Of a stretch of DNA of 64,000 nucleotides, positions 11,601 through 23,200 are shown piece after piece (positions within the stretch are counted from its first letter, which is position 1; each line of letters opens with the position of its first letter). This DNA is from Schistosoma mansoni (Eukaryota > Platyhelminthes > Trematoda > Strigeidida > Schistosomatidae): the NCBI RefSeq assembly GCF_000237925.1, contig NC_031502.1:12078630-12142629 (forward strand), read 5' to 3'. The notes under the pieces were generated by a model that was not told the origin of the DNA, ran no database searches, and saw only the letters and a program-made list of their open reading frames with translations. The translations under genes were made by a program, and so were the position numbers.

Positions 11601-14600
11601 ATATAATCAGTAACCCTTAGAATAGGTTTCTTCTAGTGAAATGGAAATAGTATACAAAGTAATGGACATGGTTAGAAGTCATTTAAAGCATAAACATTTG
11701 AAGGATATGGGTTTTGTAGATCACGCTTACGCCAGTGGAATTATGACCTGACTATTAAACTTAAGTTTTGCTCTTCAATCACTCTCGCAGAGTGGAATGG
11801 TTAGCAATTTTTCGGATAGTTCAGTTCGGGAAATCATCAATGTTTTAGTATTGCCAGGAACAGTGAGATGAACGAAACAAACATGATTCGATCAAAAGAG
11901 AGCAATGGTTTGTCAAAGTTCTGCTGCTGCGGAAGCAAAAGGTGGCATTTTAAAGTGCTTTAAAAAAAAGAGATGTTTAATATATATATCTTCTTCAGAT
12001 GTCACTTATCCAGAATCGCCTTCCCCTGCTGGATTCTGTCCTGAAGAAAGGTTCTGGTTCAAGGATGACTTTTCCCATCTGTCGTCGATAAAAGCATGAT
12101 TGAGAATGTCGATTATGCAAATGAAAAACACTCAACCGTTTAAATGCTTATTAAAATACAGCTATCTAAACAAAGATACTAGTTGTATTTAGTCTTTTCA
12201 CTCTTCCCGTGTGGTGCTCTTAGTAAATGTCAACAGATTATTTCTAATAACCTTATTGAAGTCCATGTATAACACCTTTAGTTGACTATTCTTTCGTACT
12301 AGTGCTGTATAAATTATTAAGATATCTATTGCAACTACCAATATATCTTGTGACTCTTCAGATTGGAGCAATTGCCGGAGTTAGGTGATCTTTTGTTTTT
12401 TCAGCCACTGTACCTATAAGATGAAATATATTCTGCAGTAGTGATAGCTAAAACTGGTGATTGATAAATGGCCCGTTGACGAGACTAGCAATCATTAGTT
12501 TATATTAGCTGGTTAGGGAGGTGGGTGAGTCGTTTAAATAGAATCGTCTACACTACGCAAAGTATATCTTAATTTTTTAAACAACCATTTGAGTGTATGA
12601 TTAGTGGTAGTGCAGTGAGCAAGAGGACGAGTGGGGACAATCGAATGTATTTAGGCACAAAATTACGGAATATCTCAGTAAAATATGAGAATCATATAGT
12701 AAATAGTTGATTTGCAAACAATCGATCAATTGTCTCAATCTTGACCGTTCCTTCTGCAAATATCAGTCCATTGTCTCTGACTATTATTATCCTTGTATTT
12801 TCATACCAATTGCGTCCCGTCCCTGTGCTCTTCTTATCGATCTTCTACTGAAATACATTCAGTGCCCTACCATCGTTATGTACTACTTATGTGGATATAA
12901 GTAGCCCACGCCACAGTAGTACTATAAGTAAGCCCATTAAATTTTTTTACCTACTTGCTGTGATTTAGATGACTAATCCACCACGTAAAAGTATGTGTGA
13001 GTCAGACTGGACTCATGTCTGCACCACAATCTTTATCTATCCCCCCATTGGTTGTTAACACACAATTTACAACTTTACCCACAAACACTCTTAAAATACG
13101 TATACTTGCTTCAAATTTTACTGATTGACTCACTTTTCAGTGCGCTTGCTTCTCTCGCGTCTATGGATGTTAGTAATTAGTAACACTAAACATCCCAACA
13201 ACTAGTGTTCTCGCTTTTGGATATTCTCGAGTAAATTCATAATGCCACTATGAGAATTGGGCTACTAAAATACACAGTTAACGGGATGACATATTTTGGA
13301 GTCAGATTGTTATAATTTGTGGCCGAGTGGATGCCCAGTTAATGTATGACGTGATAAGACCGCCAATCAGAGAGCAGCGAATTATCGATTGAAACAGTGA
13401 CACACGAAAACCGTATGAGCAGTCCAGAGTACGTATCGGTTCTGCTTCTGCCTAGCCTAGCCAGTTAAGTCCAGAACACCAGTAACAGCCTCTGCGGTAT
13501 AAATCATTATATTTCAAACGTACTGAGTTTATATACCAAATAGACCGACCAAATCGTACCAATAAAATAGAAAATAATATTTGTACAAGATTTAGCCAAA
13601 TGTGGCTATGAATGTGGGAGGCAGCAATTAATAGACTAGAGGTAACTCAAGAATGGTAAATCATATAGTAATACTCTATGGGTCAAAATAAAGCTTATAA
13701 TAAGGGGAACACGAATACGAATAGTTTAGTTATTTAGCAATTATAAGATAAAAATTATATGCATATTATTGGTCCATAAGCGGATTCCAAAGTTACTATT
13801 CACTATTGTTATTGGGACATAACACAGATGGAGAGGAATTAACCTCTACATTACCTCTGAATAAAAGGTGTATCAACTGTAGTGGGTGTCCAGTATTCCC
13901 TATAATTCAGTCTGTCTTGATATTCTCATTACATTTTTAAACTCAGTATGTGGGTACATGTCATTTAAATGTTACTTAACTTATTGAAAAAGACATTACT
14001 TGAGACGGAATTCATTAATAAATCTTGTATATGTGTCACTAATCCATGCAATTCACTCAATTTGATATCTTATTCTTATTTATGTATGCTTTCTTACACA
14101 ATCCATCTAATAATTAAAACCTGAGTAGTCTACCACGTGATAATTATTATCCAATGGTATCTTCAACCACATTACGAAGTGGGTTTCGTTTGATTCGTGC
14201 GAAATCTTACCCAATCACATTGCAATATTTAATATGCCAGTATTTTCTCCACCAGCAACAAAAACAACCATCCCCTCATACCTGTTTCAATTTGACCACT
14301 TTAAAATTTCCTGCTGGTCTTCGGGTGAGTGTTATAATTATCATTTTAATTGTCCTTGTTTGTATTTGGATTGTTCACTGAAAAATAGTCTGTTCCAACA
14401 GAATCCTACATCAGACAACGTCTTCCATCGAGGTAGACAGTGGTTAGGCACACGTAACACATGTCCCAACTACCTCAGTTGATAATGATCCGCTACCTTA
14501 TCGATCGATTCGTCATCATTACATAGTACCCTGTCCCTAACCCAGTCATTGCTTACTCACTGGTCTCAAAATACACGATTGATGCTTTAAAGAGAACTAA

Positions 14601-17600
14601 CCTACGAATATCCTGTATTCTTAATGGGTATGTGCCACACCCGTGAAGTAAAACAAAGCGAACTGCTGAGCGGTAAGCTCGCCTCTTGATTGGCAGACGA
14701 GTGTCTCGCCTACTCCACAAGTGACGCAAGTTTGCAAAAGCCAATAGAGATTTCTGAATCCGTGCCAAGATTTCACCAGATATCATACCATCAGAATTGA
14801 TGAGACTCCAAAAATAAGTGTTGATACGCCTAATTATTTTATTCTCCATCACCAATTCAGGCTCTGACCCAAGCCAATCCTGAAGTGACATTTTGCGTTC
14901 GGAGGGGAAGAGTTGCATCCCAAATATACTTTCATCTTTGCTTAGGATAGTCAGAAGACTGTATTTTTTTAGTACCTTCACCAAACAAAACTATATCATG
15001 TGTTTATTCTAAGCCAACAGGTTACTCTCCTAATAGATCAAACCCTAAAAAACAGGATGGTGGGGATGTCTATGATAACGTTAAACAAAAATGAGTAAGA
15101 CGAACAACCCTGACGAACACCACCGCTTGCGGCTTCGCGAAACTTCCCGCTTATAAGCAACTCATCCAAGTCACTGGCAGCAAGAAGTCCGATATGAGTG
15201 AAGCAATTTGCGAAGTTGACGGGATGCCAATCAATAACATCTACCGACGTCTTGGACGATGGTCTGCTGCTCCCGCAACATCGATCAGACTGTCCTGCTT
15301 TCCATAGCCCGTGACGACTGGTCCACCTAGGAAGGTGGTAGTCAACAAGGAACCCCAACTCCCGGAGCGCCACTCATCATAATGGCCATACGATTGACTT
15401 ACCTTCAGCCCTTTTTAAAGACGGTGGAGACGTTTTGGTTAAGGAACTGACTGCGTTGTTGACAAAGGTCCGGAAGTTAGAGAGTGTTCCAGCATCATGA
15501 AATGAGTCAATAGTTGTTCCTATCTTTAAAAAGAGTTCACGTCGTCTCTGTAACAACTATTGGGGTATAAGTCTACCTCCGATTTCGTCCAAACTATTGG
15601 CTTCCGTCATAGTTCATAGATTGTCCGAAACCCGAGAAACTTTGACTCGCCAGCAGCAGGCTGGTTTTCGTTCTGGTCAAGGATGATTAATCACCGTCTG
15701 TCAAATGTTAGAACATTGTTATACTTATTACACGCCAACATTAGTAATGTTTTTCGATAGTACGGCTGCCTTGGATTCGTCGGACAGGACTTTCCCAGGA
15801 TTGTCCATTGAGGAAGGGTGTGCCTGAGATGTTTATTTACATCTTGAAAGCCCTATATACAAACACCTCATACAGAGTGAGAGCATACAACCATGTCTCT
15901 CTACTGTTCCAATCAAGAAGTAAGGTTAGGCAGGGTTGCTCAGTCTTACCACTCCGCTTCTACCCTTCTATCGACAGCGTTCTGGAAACAGTTCTGATGG
16001 ATGTAGGTAATGGTGGTGTGGATGTTGCCTGGAGAAAAACTTTCCAACCTTGAGTAAGCAGATCATATTGCCTTCCTCTGTGACAATACTCGAACCATGC
16101 GATCGGTACTTAGTCAGTTGTCAATCAGTGTCCGTAGGTATGGCATGTGTTTTACACCTAAGTGCACAGTACTTTTACAAGATTGGTAGGACCCTGGACC
16201 TGCACTCATCCTGGGTGGTGAGCAGATAGAAGTAGTCGAGCAGTTCATGTATCCGGGTAGCTGCGTAAGTGCTGGTGGTGACGTGGGTGATGAGATCGAT
16301 TCATGTATAGTGAAAGCCAAAGCGGGTTATGTCAATCTGGACCATCTTTGACGCCTTCGTGATGCTAGTTTGGCTGTAAAAGGTCAGAGCTATAACGCGT
16401 CGGTGAGAGCGGTCTTACTCTATGCTTATGAAACCTGGCCTCTCTGAGTTGAGGATTTTAGATGACTCTTTGTGTTTGGTCATCGTTGTTTCCGAAGGAC
16501 TGCTGACATGTAGTGGCAACACTATATTTGTAACGCAGAAGTTCGGCATCGTGTGTTTGGGCACAGCGACGATAATTCAGCTGGTGTTACCACTTTGAAA
16601 CACCGACTTGGATGGCTCGGACATGTCTTACGAATGTCATCCCAGTGAATTTCACATCATGCATTACTTGCCGATGCTGGGACTGGTTGGAGAAAGCGGA
16701 GAGGTGGTCAGTGTATGACATGGTGTAGTAGTATGAAGGAGAGCCGTACAAGAATGACATCCGTCTGTCCTTCGCAGTTACCTAGTTGGGGTCCTAGAGA
16801 TAGTGTGACACAGTGTCCTAAGACGTTATCAGACTTGTTATTATTTTCTCTTTATGAACCGATGTAACCGGCTTATGGGATACCGATTTACATGCTCGAA
16901 TGTCTAGTAATTCTGGTCATCTGACCAAACTACAGTAGGCGGGACCGAATTAAAATCTAGAACCTTTTACGCTTTAACCATCAAGCAGCCGCTCTTCCTT
17001 TTTAAAGTTTAAAAAAAGTATAGATAGACTAAAATGTTTTATTTTATAACTAAATTACGATGTCAAGTGAATTATGGTGTAAGACTGGAGTTTTACGCTT
17101 GTTACTGTAGCCCTGGTATACAAAATATAACTTTTTCTGCTGCGCAAGCGGTCTGCAACATTTTGAAATTATTTAAAACTGTTGAAACTCGTTTTATGGT
17201 TTTCTCTTTTGTTTGCAGGAAATTTTAAAAAACACTCTACCTCACTCACTATTCTTCAATCAAATTCAACAACTATCCTTCAATTATAATGATGTACACA
17301 AAGCGTCATCTCTTTTACCTGTTGATTCACCTGATCCTTTCTTATGGATTAGTTTCTCTCCATCTGATTCAAATGATTTAAACAGTAGTACAATGGGTGA
17401 TGCGGATAAATTTGACATTGAACCATACTCTCCGGAAGAGTTCGATTTTTCTTCGGATGATTTGTTGGATGAACGTGAGAAATCAGTAGACAAAGATGAT
17501 AGTTCTGATGAAAATCACCTAAACGAGACCAATTTTTGTTCGTGAGTTTTTTAATGTGATATATGACGTTATTAACCAAGAGCGTATTACTGAAGTTGTA

Positions 17601-19332
17601 GTTGATTGTCCAGAAGTCTGGTTTGCTTTTCTTCCATACACGGGTAGCTTATAACATGTTTTTTAGTGAGTCCTAATCAACGTAAGACCTGAGACGAATG
17701 TACACGATATCACCACAACAAATTGAAATTAGTAAGTCGAGTATCAAATGAGTCGAAACAACAGTAGTATCAGTAATGATAGAAAAATCTAAAAATATAG
17801 AATTTGTTTCGGAAACAAGTGATGAAATACGAGAACAAAATGTATGAAGTATCGAAACCTGTGTTAGAGATAAATAGTGGCGAATAAACATACGCATGTG
17901 AGACTGATTTTAAGCACTTCATGACATAGCCTCTACGTTGACACAGTGACCGGACCTGTTTATTTCTGTAAACCTTTCTGGTTTCAGTACTTGTTCTCTG
18001 AGTTCTTTCTACACCACTGAAGCTTGTCGGGAAGTGTAGATTAGGTCACACTCCCGCTGTACTGAAACACCACTGTAATAATTCTAAAGACTAATTGGAA
18101 AAAGTTATCGTTGAGACCGTCGTGTTCCATACTAGTACAAGATATTCACAATAGATCTTTTTAAGGAAGCATCGAGGTTTGGGAAAAGAACATGATATTG
18201 TTCTTTCGATTTATATTCTCCTTGAAACCATCGCTGATTATCTCGGTTTACAATTAAGTGGCATTCCTGGTATGTTGAAGCAACCCTTGTATTTCTCCAA
18301 AGCCAAGGAGTATATCAAACCATAGTGATTTATTGTGTATTATAATCACGTATATTTTCAATCGGTTGCCAGGTGCCGGAATTTTGAAATTAAAATTTAT
18401 ACTTTGATGCAATTAAAATTGATTGGTCTTATCATGTGAACTTATTTATGTAATTTTTCCTTTTCCTTCTGAGCCCTACTGTAGTTTATGAATACCCTGT
18501 GAGATTTGCTTTTGAGAAAGTTCATAAATGAATATGATTATCGTGACAACTTATATGTCACAGTCATAAATTAAGCGCCATAAAATTATAAATCACGTGT
18601 TAACTAATCGGCCACTTCATTCACCAATACCATATTTTTATGTCGTATAAAATGAGACTGGTATAGATTTATTATCAATCGAATTGTTCATCCCTCATGA
18701 CATTAAACCTGAAATACCCTCAACAGTCTCCATATCTATCTAGCCAGAAAATTTATTCTTTGTTTCCTCCTTACGTAACTCAGTAAGAGCAGCCTGAGTA
18801 GCATCAGTAACCCTCACACGTAATATGTGACTTGAAACTTAGTGCATAAATCTATATTTAGTTACTTAGTTCCATTAGCATACTTTACTTTTGTCCTTGT
18901 GACCAATATTTAGCGAGTGTACATTGTTTTATCCAAGAAATGAAAAAAAGCACAGAAGTTTGTGTAACTTCATGAAATTCAGAATCTCAAGTTATGACGA
19001 TTACTGTTTCTGATGTTAAGTAATTAATTTTAAATGTAAGCTGATTTTTAACTTGAGAATCATTTCTGTTTCGAGACGATTACATATTTTTTTAAATTTT
19101 ACCCTGCTTTCTTTCCCTACTATATAAAAATAGATCTACAACTATTGCAGGCAGTCAGAAAAGGCGTTATCAAGCTGCCATGTCCGCAAATTGTGTGTTA
19201 GACAGACTATTTGTTTTGGCTGCAAAATCTACCAAAAGTGACGATAAGTCCAGTGAAACAACGTCTCATATGATGCGTAATGTGAACTCTGTTGTTTATG
19301 ACCATGCACTCTGGGGTGAATTTGACGAATAA
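6900..19332 (+). CDS. SPSB3: SPSB3-like SPRY domain/SOCS box protein
   Basis: Family role: substrate receptor that binds targets through its SPRY domain and recruits Elongin B/C-Cullin ubiquitin ligases through a SOCS box. Exons that splice in phase: 6900(uncertain)-6987, 7023-7213, 8961-9208, 14126-14324, 17219-17541, 18166-18269, 19151-19332. They give about 444 residues. The CRCNES block before the SPRY matches SPSB3. The SPRY domain shows GTAVARGT, HFWELK, SPLYGTDVMVGIG, DSWGLSYRG, GSIIG and YYPMVSSTTLRS. TLQYLICQYF and FPAGLREIL correspond to the SPSB3 BC box and the following motif. About 190 residues follow that human SPSB3 lacks: an acidic Ser/Asp-rich linker, then a basic helical tail ending ALWGEFDE. 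The true 5' end is not resolved. The gene is tandem with the KLHL gene downstream. Confidence 0.88.
7500..7950 (+). repeat. Interspersed repeat with CCAAT and TATAAATA motifs
   Basis: This segment lies in SPSB3 intron 2 (7214-8960). It is clearly homologous to the reverse complement of 57335-57605: a GAGTTTTGGCATTATA block, a following GATGAAAACCCT block and several later blocks match. It has a promoter-like layout, with CCAATCAG near 7540 and TATAAATAGAG near 7703. Its 3' side runs into a degenerate TAACCCTAA-like tract (about 7765-7945). It could be an LTR or the 5' region of a non-LTR element; the family is not identified. Confidence 0.6.
8579..8605. repeat. (TA)n microsatellite
   Basis: A perfect TA dinucleotide run of about 13 units in the second SPSB3 intron. 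Confidence 0.95.
9340..9680 (+). mobile_element. RTE family B RT fragment
   Basis: Plus-strand frames carry EDADKMQSS and later DEISIWTQKAQL-like and SNLRHLC blocks. These match the RT and post-RT region of the SR2-like RTE family also present on the minus strand at 54535-55790 (there: ARLAFTNIRHLC). The YADD-containing block just upstream (GSLVDLEHGND) has lost its catalytic residues. It lies in SPSB3 intron 3 (9209-14125) and is much decayed. Confidence 0.6.
10020..11190 (-). mobile_element. RTE family A, internally deleted copy
   Basis: On the minus strand the translation follows the long copy at 34652-38638. A damaged endonuclease N-terminal part lies at about 10915-11150. Directly next to it come RT pieces at 10564-10773 (YASDIVLMC, where the family has YADDIVLVC), 10331-10528 (TVKGRVYN, LLYACRTWP) and 10120-10374 (C-terminal knuckle region). 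The late endonuclease and the early RT are missing, so about 2 kb was lost internally. Several stops and frame changes are present. Confidence 0.75.
11191..13316. other. Intron 3 of the SPSB3-like gene, unannotated part
   Basis: No exon, RNA gene or named repeat was recognised. A 64-codon plus frame at 11905-12099 (VTYPESPSP, CPEERFWF) is the only one with a protein-like composition. It has no matching splice phase to the SPSB3 exons, so it is not called. The part from 12600 to 13250 has a somewhat higher C content and may be an unrecognised repeat. Confidence 0.3.
13317..13790 (+). repeat. LTR-like interspersed repeat
   Basis: It is homologous over about 450 bp to the reverse complement of 42990-43445, at roughly three matches in four by eye. 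Shared blocks include ACAAGATTTAGCCAAATGTG, TTAAGTCCAGAACAC and GAGCAGTC. It has a promoter-like stretch (GTATAAATCATTATA near 13498). The two copies look like solitary long terminal repeats of an old element. No coding part is attached. Family unknown. Confidence 0.55.
14395..15122 (-). mobile_element. RTE family B fragment
   Basis: The minus-strand frame at 14553-14984 contains RIQKSLLAFANLRHLWSRRD and IKRRAYRSAVRFVLLHGC, matching the post-RT region of the copy at 54535-55790. A C-terminal [12 protein letters not shown] region lies at 14400-14480. The RT block VRQGC..FLFNVIIDI is at about 15050-15110. The element stops abruptly near 15122, where a plus-strand family A fragment begins. It lies in SPSB3 intron 4 (14325-17218). 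It is 5' truncated and broken. Confidence 0.75.
15122..16860 (+). mobile_element. RTE family A fragment
   Basis: Plus-strand frames follow the RT half of the long family A copy. They start in the linker before RT (GSKKSDMSE, MPINNIYRRLGRW), pass the early RT (SRRLCNNYWGISL, QQAGFRSGQG), [17 protein letters not shown] and VRQGC, and reach the C-terminal CTWLGH-like region near 16600-16760. About 200 bp is missing near its start relative to the 36590-36840 region of the long copy. Many stops and frame changes are present. The fragment abuts the family B fragment head to head. Confidence 0.8.
17542..19150. other. Last two SPSB3 introns
   Basis: Introns 17542-18165 and 18270-19150 flank the 104-nt penultimate exon. 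They begin with GTGAGT and GTATGT and end in TAAG and GCAG. Apart from the exon, no gene, repeat or RNA was recognised. Confidence 0.6.
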
Positions 19333-20252
19333 GAAAAAAACTATCAAAATCATAACTCTTCAGTGTTACAATCGATCCCTAAATGTCTTCACTGAAAAAT
19401 GAATTTGTATATAAAATGGTTCACAGTGTTGTCTGTATATTCTTAAATTTATTCTTTCGTTTATTAATACAAAACGTTTTTGATATTACGGTCTTGTTTT
19501 TATATAGTATTCAGTATGTTTTCCTGTGAACTGCTTGTTGATTGTTTATTTTAAAATAGTAGAAGTACTTTCAGTTTCCTGAATATTGTGATTAAATCAT
19601 CGGAAAAGACTCTGTACTTAATTCTTATGAAAATATCGATTCTCAAATCTTTTTGTAGCTATGATCAGAACAATTTATTCCAATCTAATTATTAGGAGTT
19701 CGACCCTCTTGTTGAAAAGATAGTTGGGAATCGCAAATAAGAATATTCAATCATATAATTGATGCTTAGAATGAGAACCTTGTTAGTGATTGTTCTCCTG
19801 ACGATTATCAGGATGTCGGGATTTCAGTTTTGTGTTGACTCTATGATATTATAGTAGGATACTTTCTGAGTAATTCGTGATACTATTTGTCGTTTTTGTT
19901 TCTCATCACTTGTCTGTTCATTATAATGAAATTAGAAGCAGTAACAGATATAACAATTAAAAGCCAGTATTGTAGAGATCATGTGCTGTATAAATTTGTT
20001 TATTTATCGTTCATGACGTATTGACCTCTTTGTCTGTTAATGATTTTCACTCTTCCACAGGAATAGTAACGCCGACAGTACTTTTTAAGTTTGTACAAAT
20101 CACTGGGAATCCCAGAAACATTGCTTCAATATCTTCAATGTATTATATGAATCTTTTTATCTGTCGTTTGTTTCGTTATAATTTCAAATTTTTTCCCGAT
20201 TTCCTTTCCAGATTGTTAAGTGCTTATCAACGACAGGAAATTGTATAAATTA
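19333..20252 (+). promoter_or_regulatory. SPSB3-KLHL intergenic region with leader acceptor
   Basis: These 920 bp separate the SPSB3 stop from the KLHL ATG. A strong 3' splice site (pyrimidine-rich tract ending TTTCCAG at 20211) lies 41 nt before the ATG, and an in-frame TAA at 20217-20219 lies between them. The acceptor must therefore join an untranslated leader. That leader could be an unseen 5' exon or the schistosome spliced leader. I did not find a canonical AATAAA for SPSB3. Confidence 0.5.
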
Positions 20253-23200
20253 ATGTCCTTTTACGATTCAGAAACATATACCAATGACAATCAAAATTCG
20301 CGTTCCGAATCCAGTCGATCATCTCGGGAATCACCTGTTCAAAATGTGAACCTAGACAATGAGATAAGTACAACCTCTAGTTTACCTAGTAACTTGTTTT
20401 GGCGCAGTCGAAGTCAACCTCCGTTCGGTGAAAATCTAAATCATGTGAATACACCATGTGGACCGAATTTTTTAAATACAGAGTCCAGTCAACAAGTTTC
20501 TTTGTTAAACCATACTGACCCGAGTCGCACATTAGGGAGTTCGCACCAAGCAGTTGGAGTTGGTTTGTCTGGTAGTACCCGCTCTGTCGGTCTAGGTAGC
20601 ACAAACAGAACTTCTATGTTTGGAACGCCTCGAAGCACTCATCAGCGCCGTGCGCTTCGAATGACTCGTTTCACACAAAATCGTGATAGTATTCCTGGCT
20701 TATTGAGCAGTAGCAGTAGTAACAGTAGTCTTCTTGGCCGATATCGCACAATAAGTGGAGTCAACTCACGCCCTCAATCCATTGATCCGTCTGTTTGTGA
20801 ATCTCATCTGTCTCGTTTACTGAGATTCTCTTCACTTCGATTTGACGATAGTGTGTCAGATGAGGCTGAAACATCAGTCAAGAGACAGGAATCACCTTTA
20901 GGCGACTGTTCAAATGATGAATTCGCTGAGCTTCCGGTTAGATTGGGTCCAACTCATTACAATTTTCTCCCAGCTAACAGATCATCAGAGCAAATCCCAC
21001 TTTCACACTCACTACCTACATCAAATAGCCCTTCACATGAACCTCCTCAGGAACAACCACCGCTCAATCCCGGTAACACCCATACAAACAACTTATCTCT
21101 CATTCCCGATTCAGTAATATCGACGAATTCTGATAGTGATAATGACAACCAAGATGGCAACTGCCCAGCTTCCGCTACTAGTGGTGATCAAACAAGTATT
21201 TGGATCCCATCAACTCCAAAACAATGTGTTGTGAAATTCCCAAAGCGTGGAGATCTGGACCATCGGAGAAGTGTAACTGGAGCAAGCTCGGTATGTCGAA
21301 ATACTCTGACAATCTGATTATTGGTCGACTGTCTGGAAGGTTTGGATATTTCTGTCCTGTTTCATTATTAAATTATTTATTCCTCTAAATAGTTCTGATC
21401 GCCGCGGTAGTTTCTTATCACAGATTGTAATAATCGAAGATTTCGGTAGTTCTTTTTAATGTATTTGGGCCTTGATTATATATACATGCAGAATTCCAAC
21501 GTTAATAAAATTAAGGGATTTATGTTCCTTCTGTCTAGCAGTACTTATGCATTAACTGCTAATATTATTGTGGAAATAGTGCTACTTTCGCACCTGTTAA
21601 GATGATTTTCGAATTTGTATACTTTTTTTATTTGGTCAAGTGATTTTTCTACACAAGAAATTAGAACAAAATTAATTTTATACGAATATCTGTCAATATT
21701 TGAATGAATAGTTTGATAGAAATTTGGCGTTAAGTATATAGAAAACATTTTTTGTAAAAATTATTTTTGAAATAATCTCAGTGATTGAAATATAAGTAGT
21801 TCCAGAGTTTCGTCCAAAAAACTTGTCTGAACAACTTACAAATGGACAAAACAATGACTAGACTTGAAGCTTTATTTTTTATTTGCACCGACAGTATATA
21901 GTGGGTCATAGATACGTTGCGTAGTGTAGATACAAAAAATCTTTTGATTGCAATCCTTATTATTTTAATTGAGTAATTATTCAGCAATTAAATCTTTGAA
22001 GGAAAGCGTGATATAGAATCTTCTCGTATTCACTGTTGTTTGACGTATTTCTAACGCCACTTTCATTATAACAGTCTCCACAAACTTCTGGATAATCGTT
22101 CTCACACTTATGATTCATTGATTACGTTATTACTTTAACTCTTACGCACATACAAATTTGTAATTAACTGTAGGTTCACACTTTGATGGGCTGGTTATGA
22201 ATACTATCACCACTTATATCATCTGACCCATATAATTCTACTAATTACAGCAATTGTTCTGAATTAATATATCTTCCTGTAGTTGTAAATTCTGATGAGA
22301 AATTACCAAGAATATGTATTCGCTTACATTGTTTTCTTTATTATCTGTTATGTTGAAACTAGAAACTACGATGAATGTCAGACTTTAATTTTGTTATTTT
22401 CAAATTTCTCATATTAAATCTGTGCACCATGATTAATGTAGCAACTTGAGATGGTGTCTATCGATAATTTAAGAAGGAAATAATCGTAACCTACTTAAAC
22501 TGTTTTATTGTATATGTAGTTACTCTCAGCTCTTTGAGTGAATAAATTTTTATTTAATCTCTTTAGAGCTATCAACCCGAAGCTGATCATGATTTTTATC
22601 AAGATTCTTGCTTTGCATCAAAATCATCGCATAGAAGTAGCGATCATGTATATAAGACGTTTGCTAAACTTAATGAACTTCGTTGGTGAGTTTCCCTTGT
22701 TTGAATGCTGTTTATTTGTTCACATTGTAGAGTGATAGTTTGTGCAGAGTTTCTTTTTTATTGTTAATTTTAGATTATCACTCGGGTTCTACAAACCCAT
22801 ACAGTTGAAGTTAGATTTTGCTTAGTAAGGTAAATATATAAACATTTAGACACGTAAATTGACTTGATAGGGATGTATGCCTTAAACACAAGTGGTTGTA
22901 AACTTACATGCAAACTTACAGTTTTTACTTCCGTATATCACTGCAATTATACTTACGCGTGAATGATTTTTTCAGGAAGAAATTCCCTCTTGTAAATGAA
23001 TATCATCATAAGTCAAATAGATTTACTTAGCAAACGCATTTATTTCCCTTATTCTTAGCACATGCTGTAACTGCTTACGTCATCTAAAATGCACATCAAT
23101 CATTTTCGAAATTCTCTTGATACTTATTTTTGGTGTAGTTTTACGTCATAAAACTGAATTGTGTTTAAGTTTCTTGTTTTTTGTGTTTTATTTGCACCTT

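Noticed and set aside
11905-12099. 64-codon frame with protein-like composition in SPSB3 intron 3
   Set aside because: No splice phase links it to the SPSB3 exons, which join perfectly without it. No family was recognised.
14234-14482. 82-codon frame overlapping SPSB3 exon 4
   Set aside because: It is in a different frame from the SOCS-box exon at 14126-14324, which matches SPSB3 and splices in phase on both sides.
15038-15373. 111-codon minus-strand frame
   Set aside because: It bridges the junction between two RTE fragments in opposite orientation; only its end follows the family B RT.
20021-20248. 75-codon frame just before the KLHL start
   Set aside because: It overlaps the splice acceptor at 20211 and has no domain; the KLHL frame begins at 20253 after an in-frame stop.
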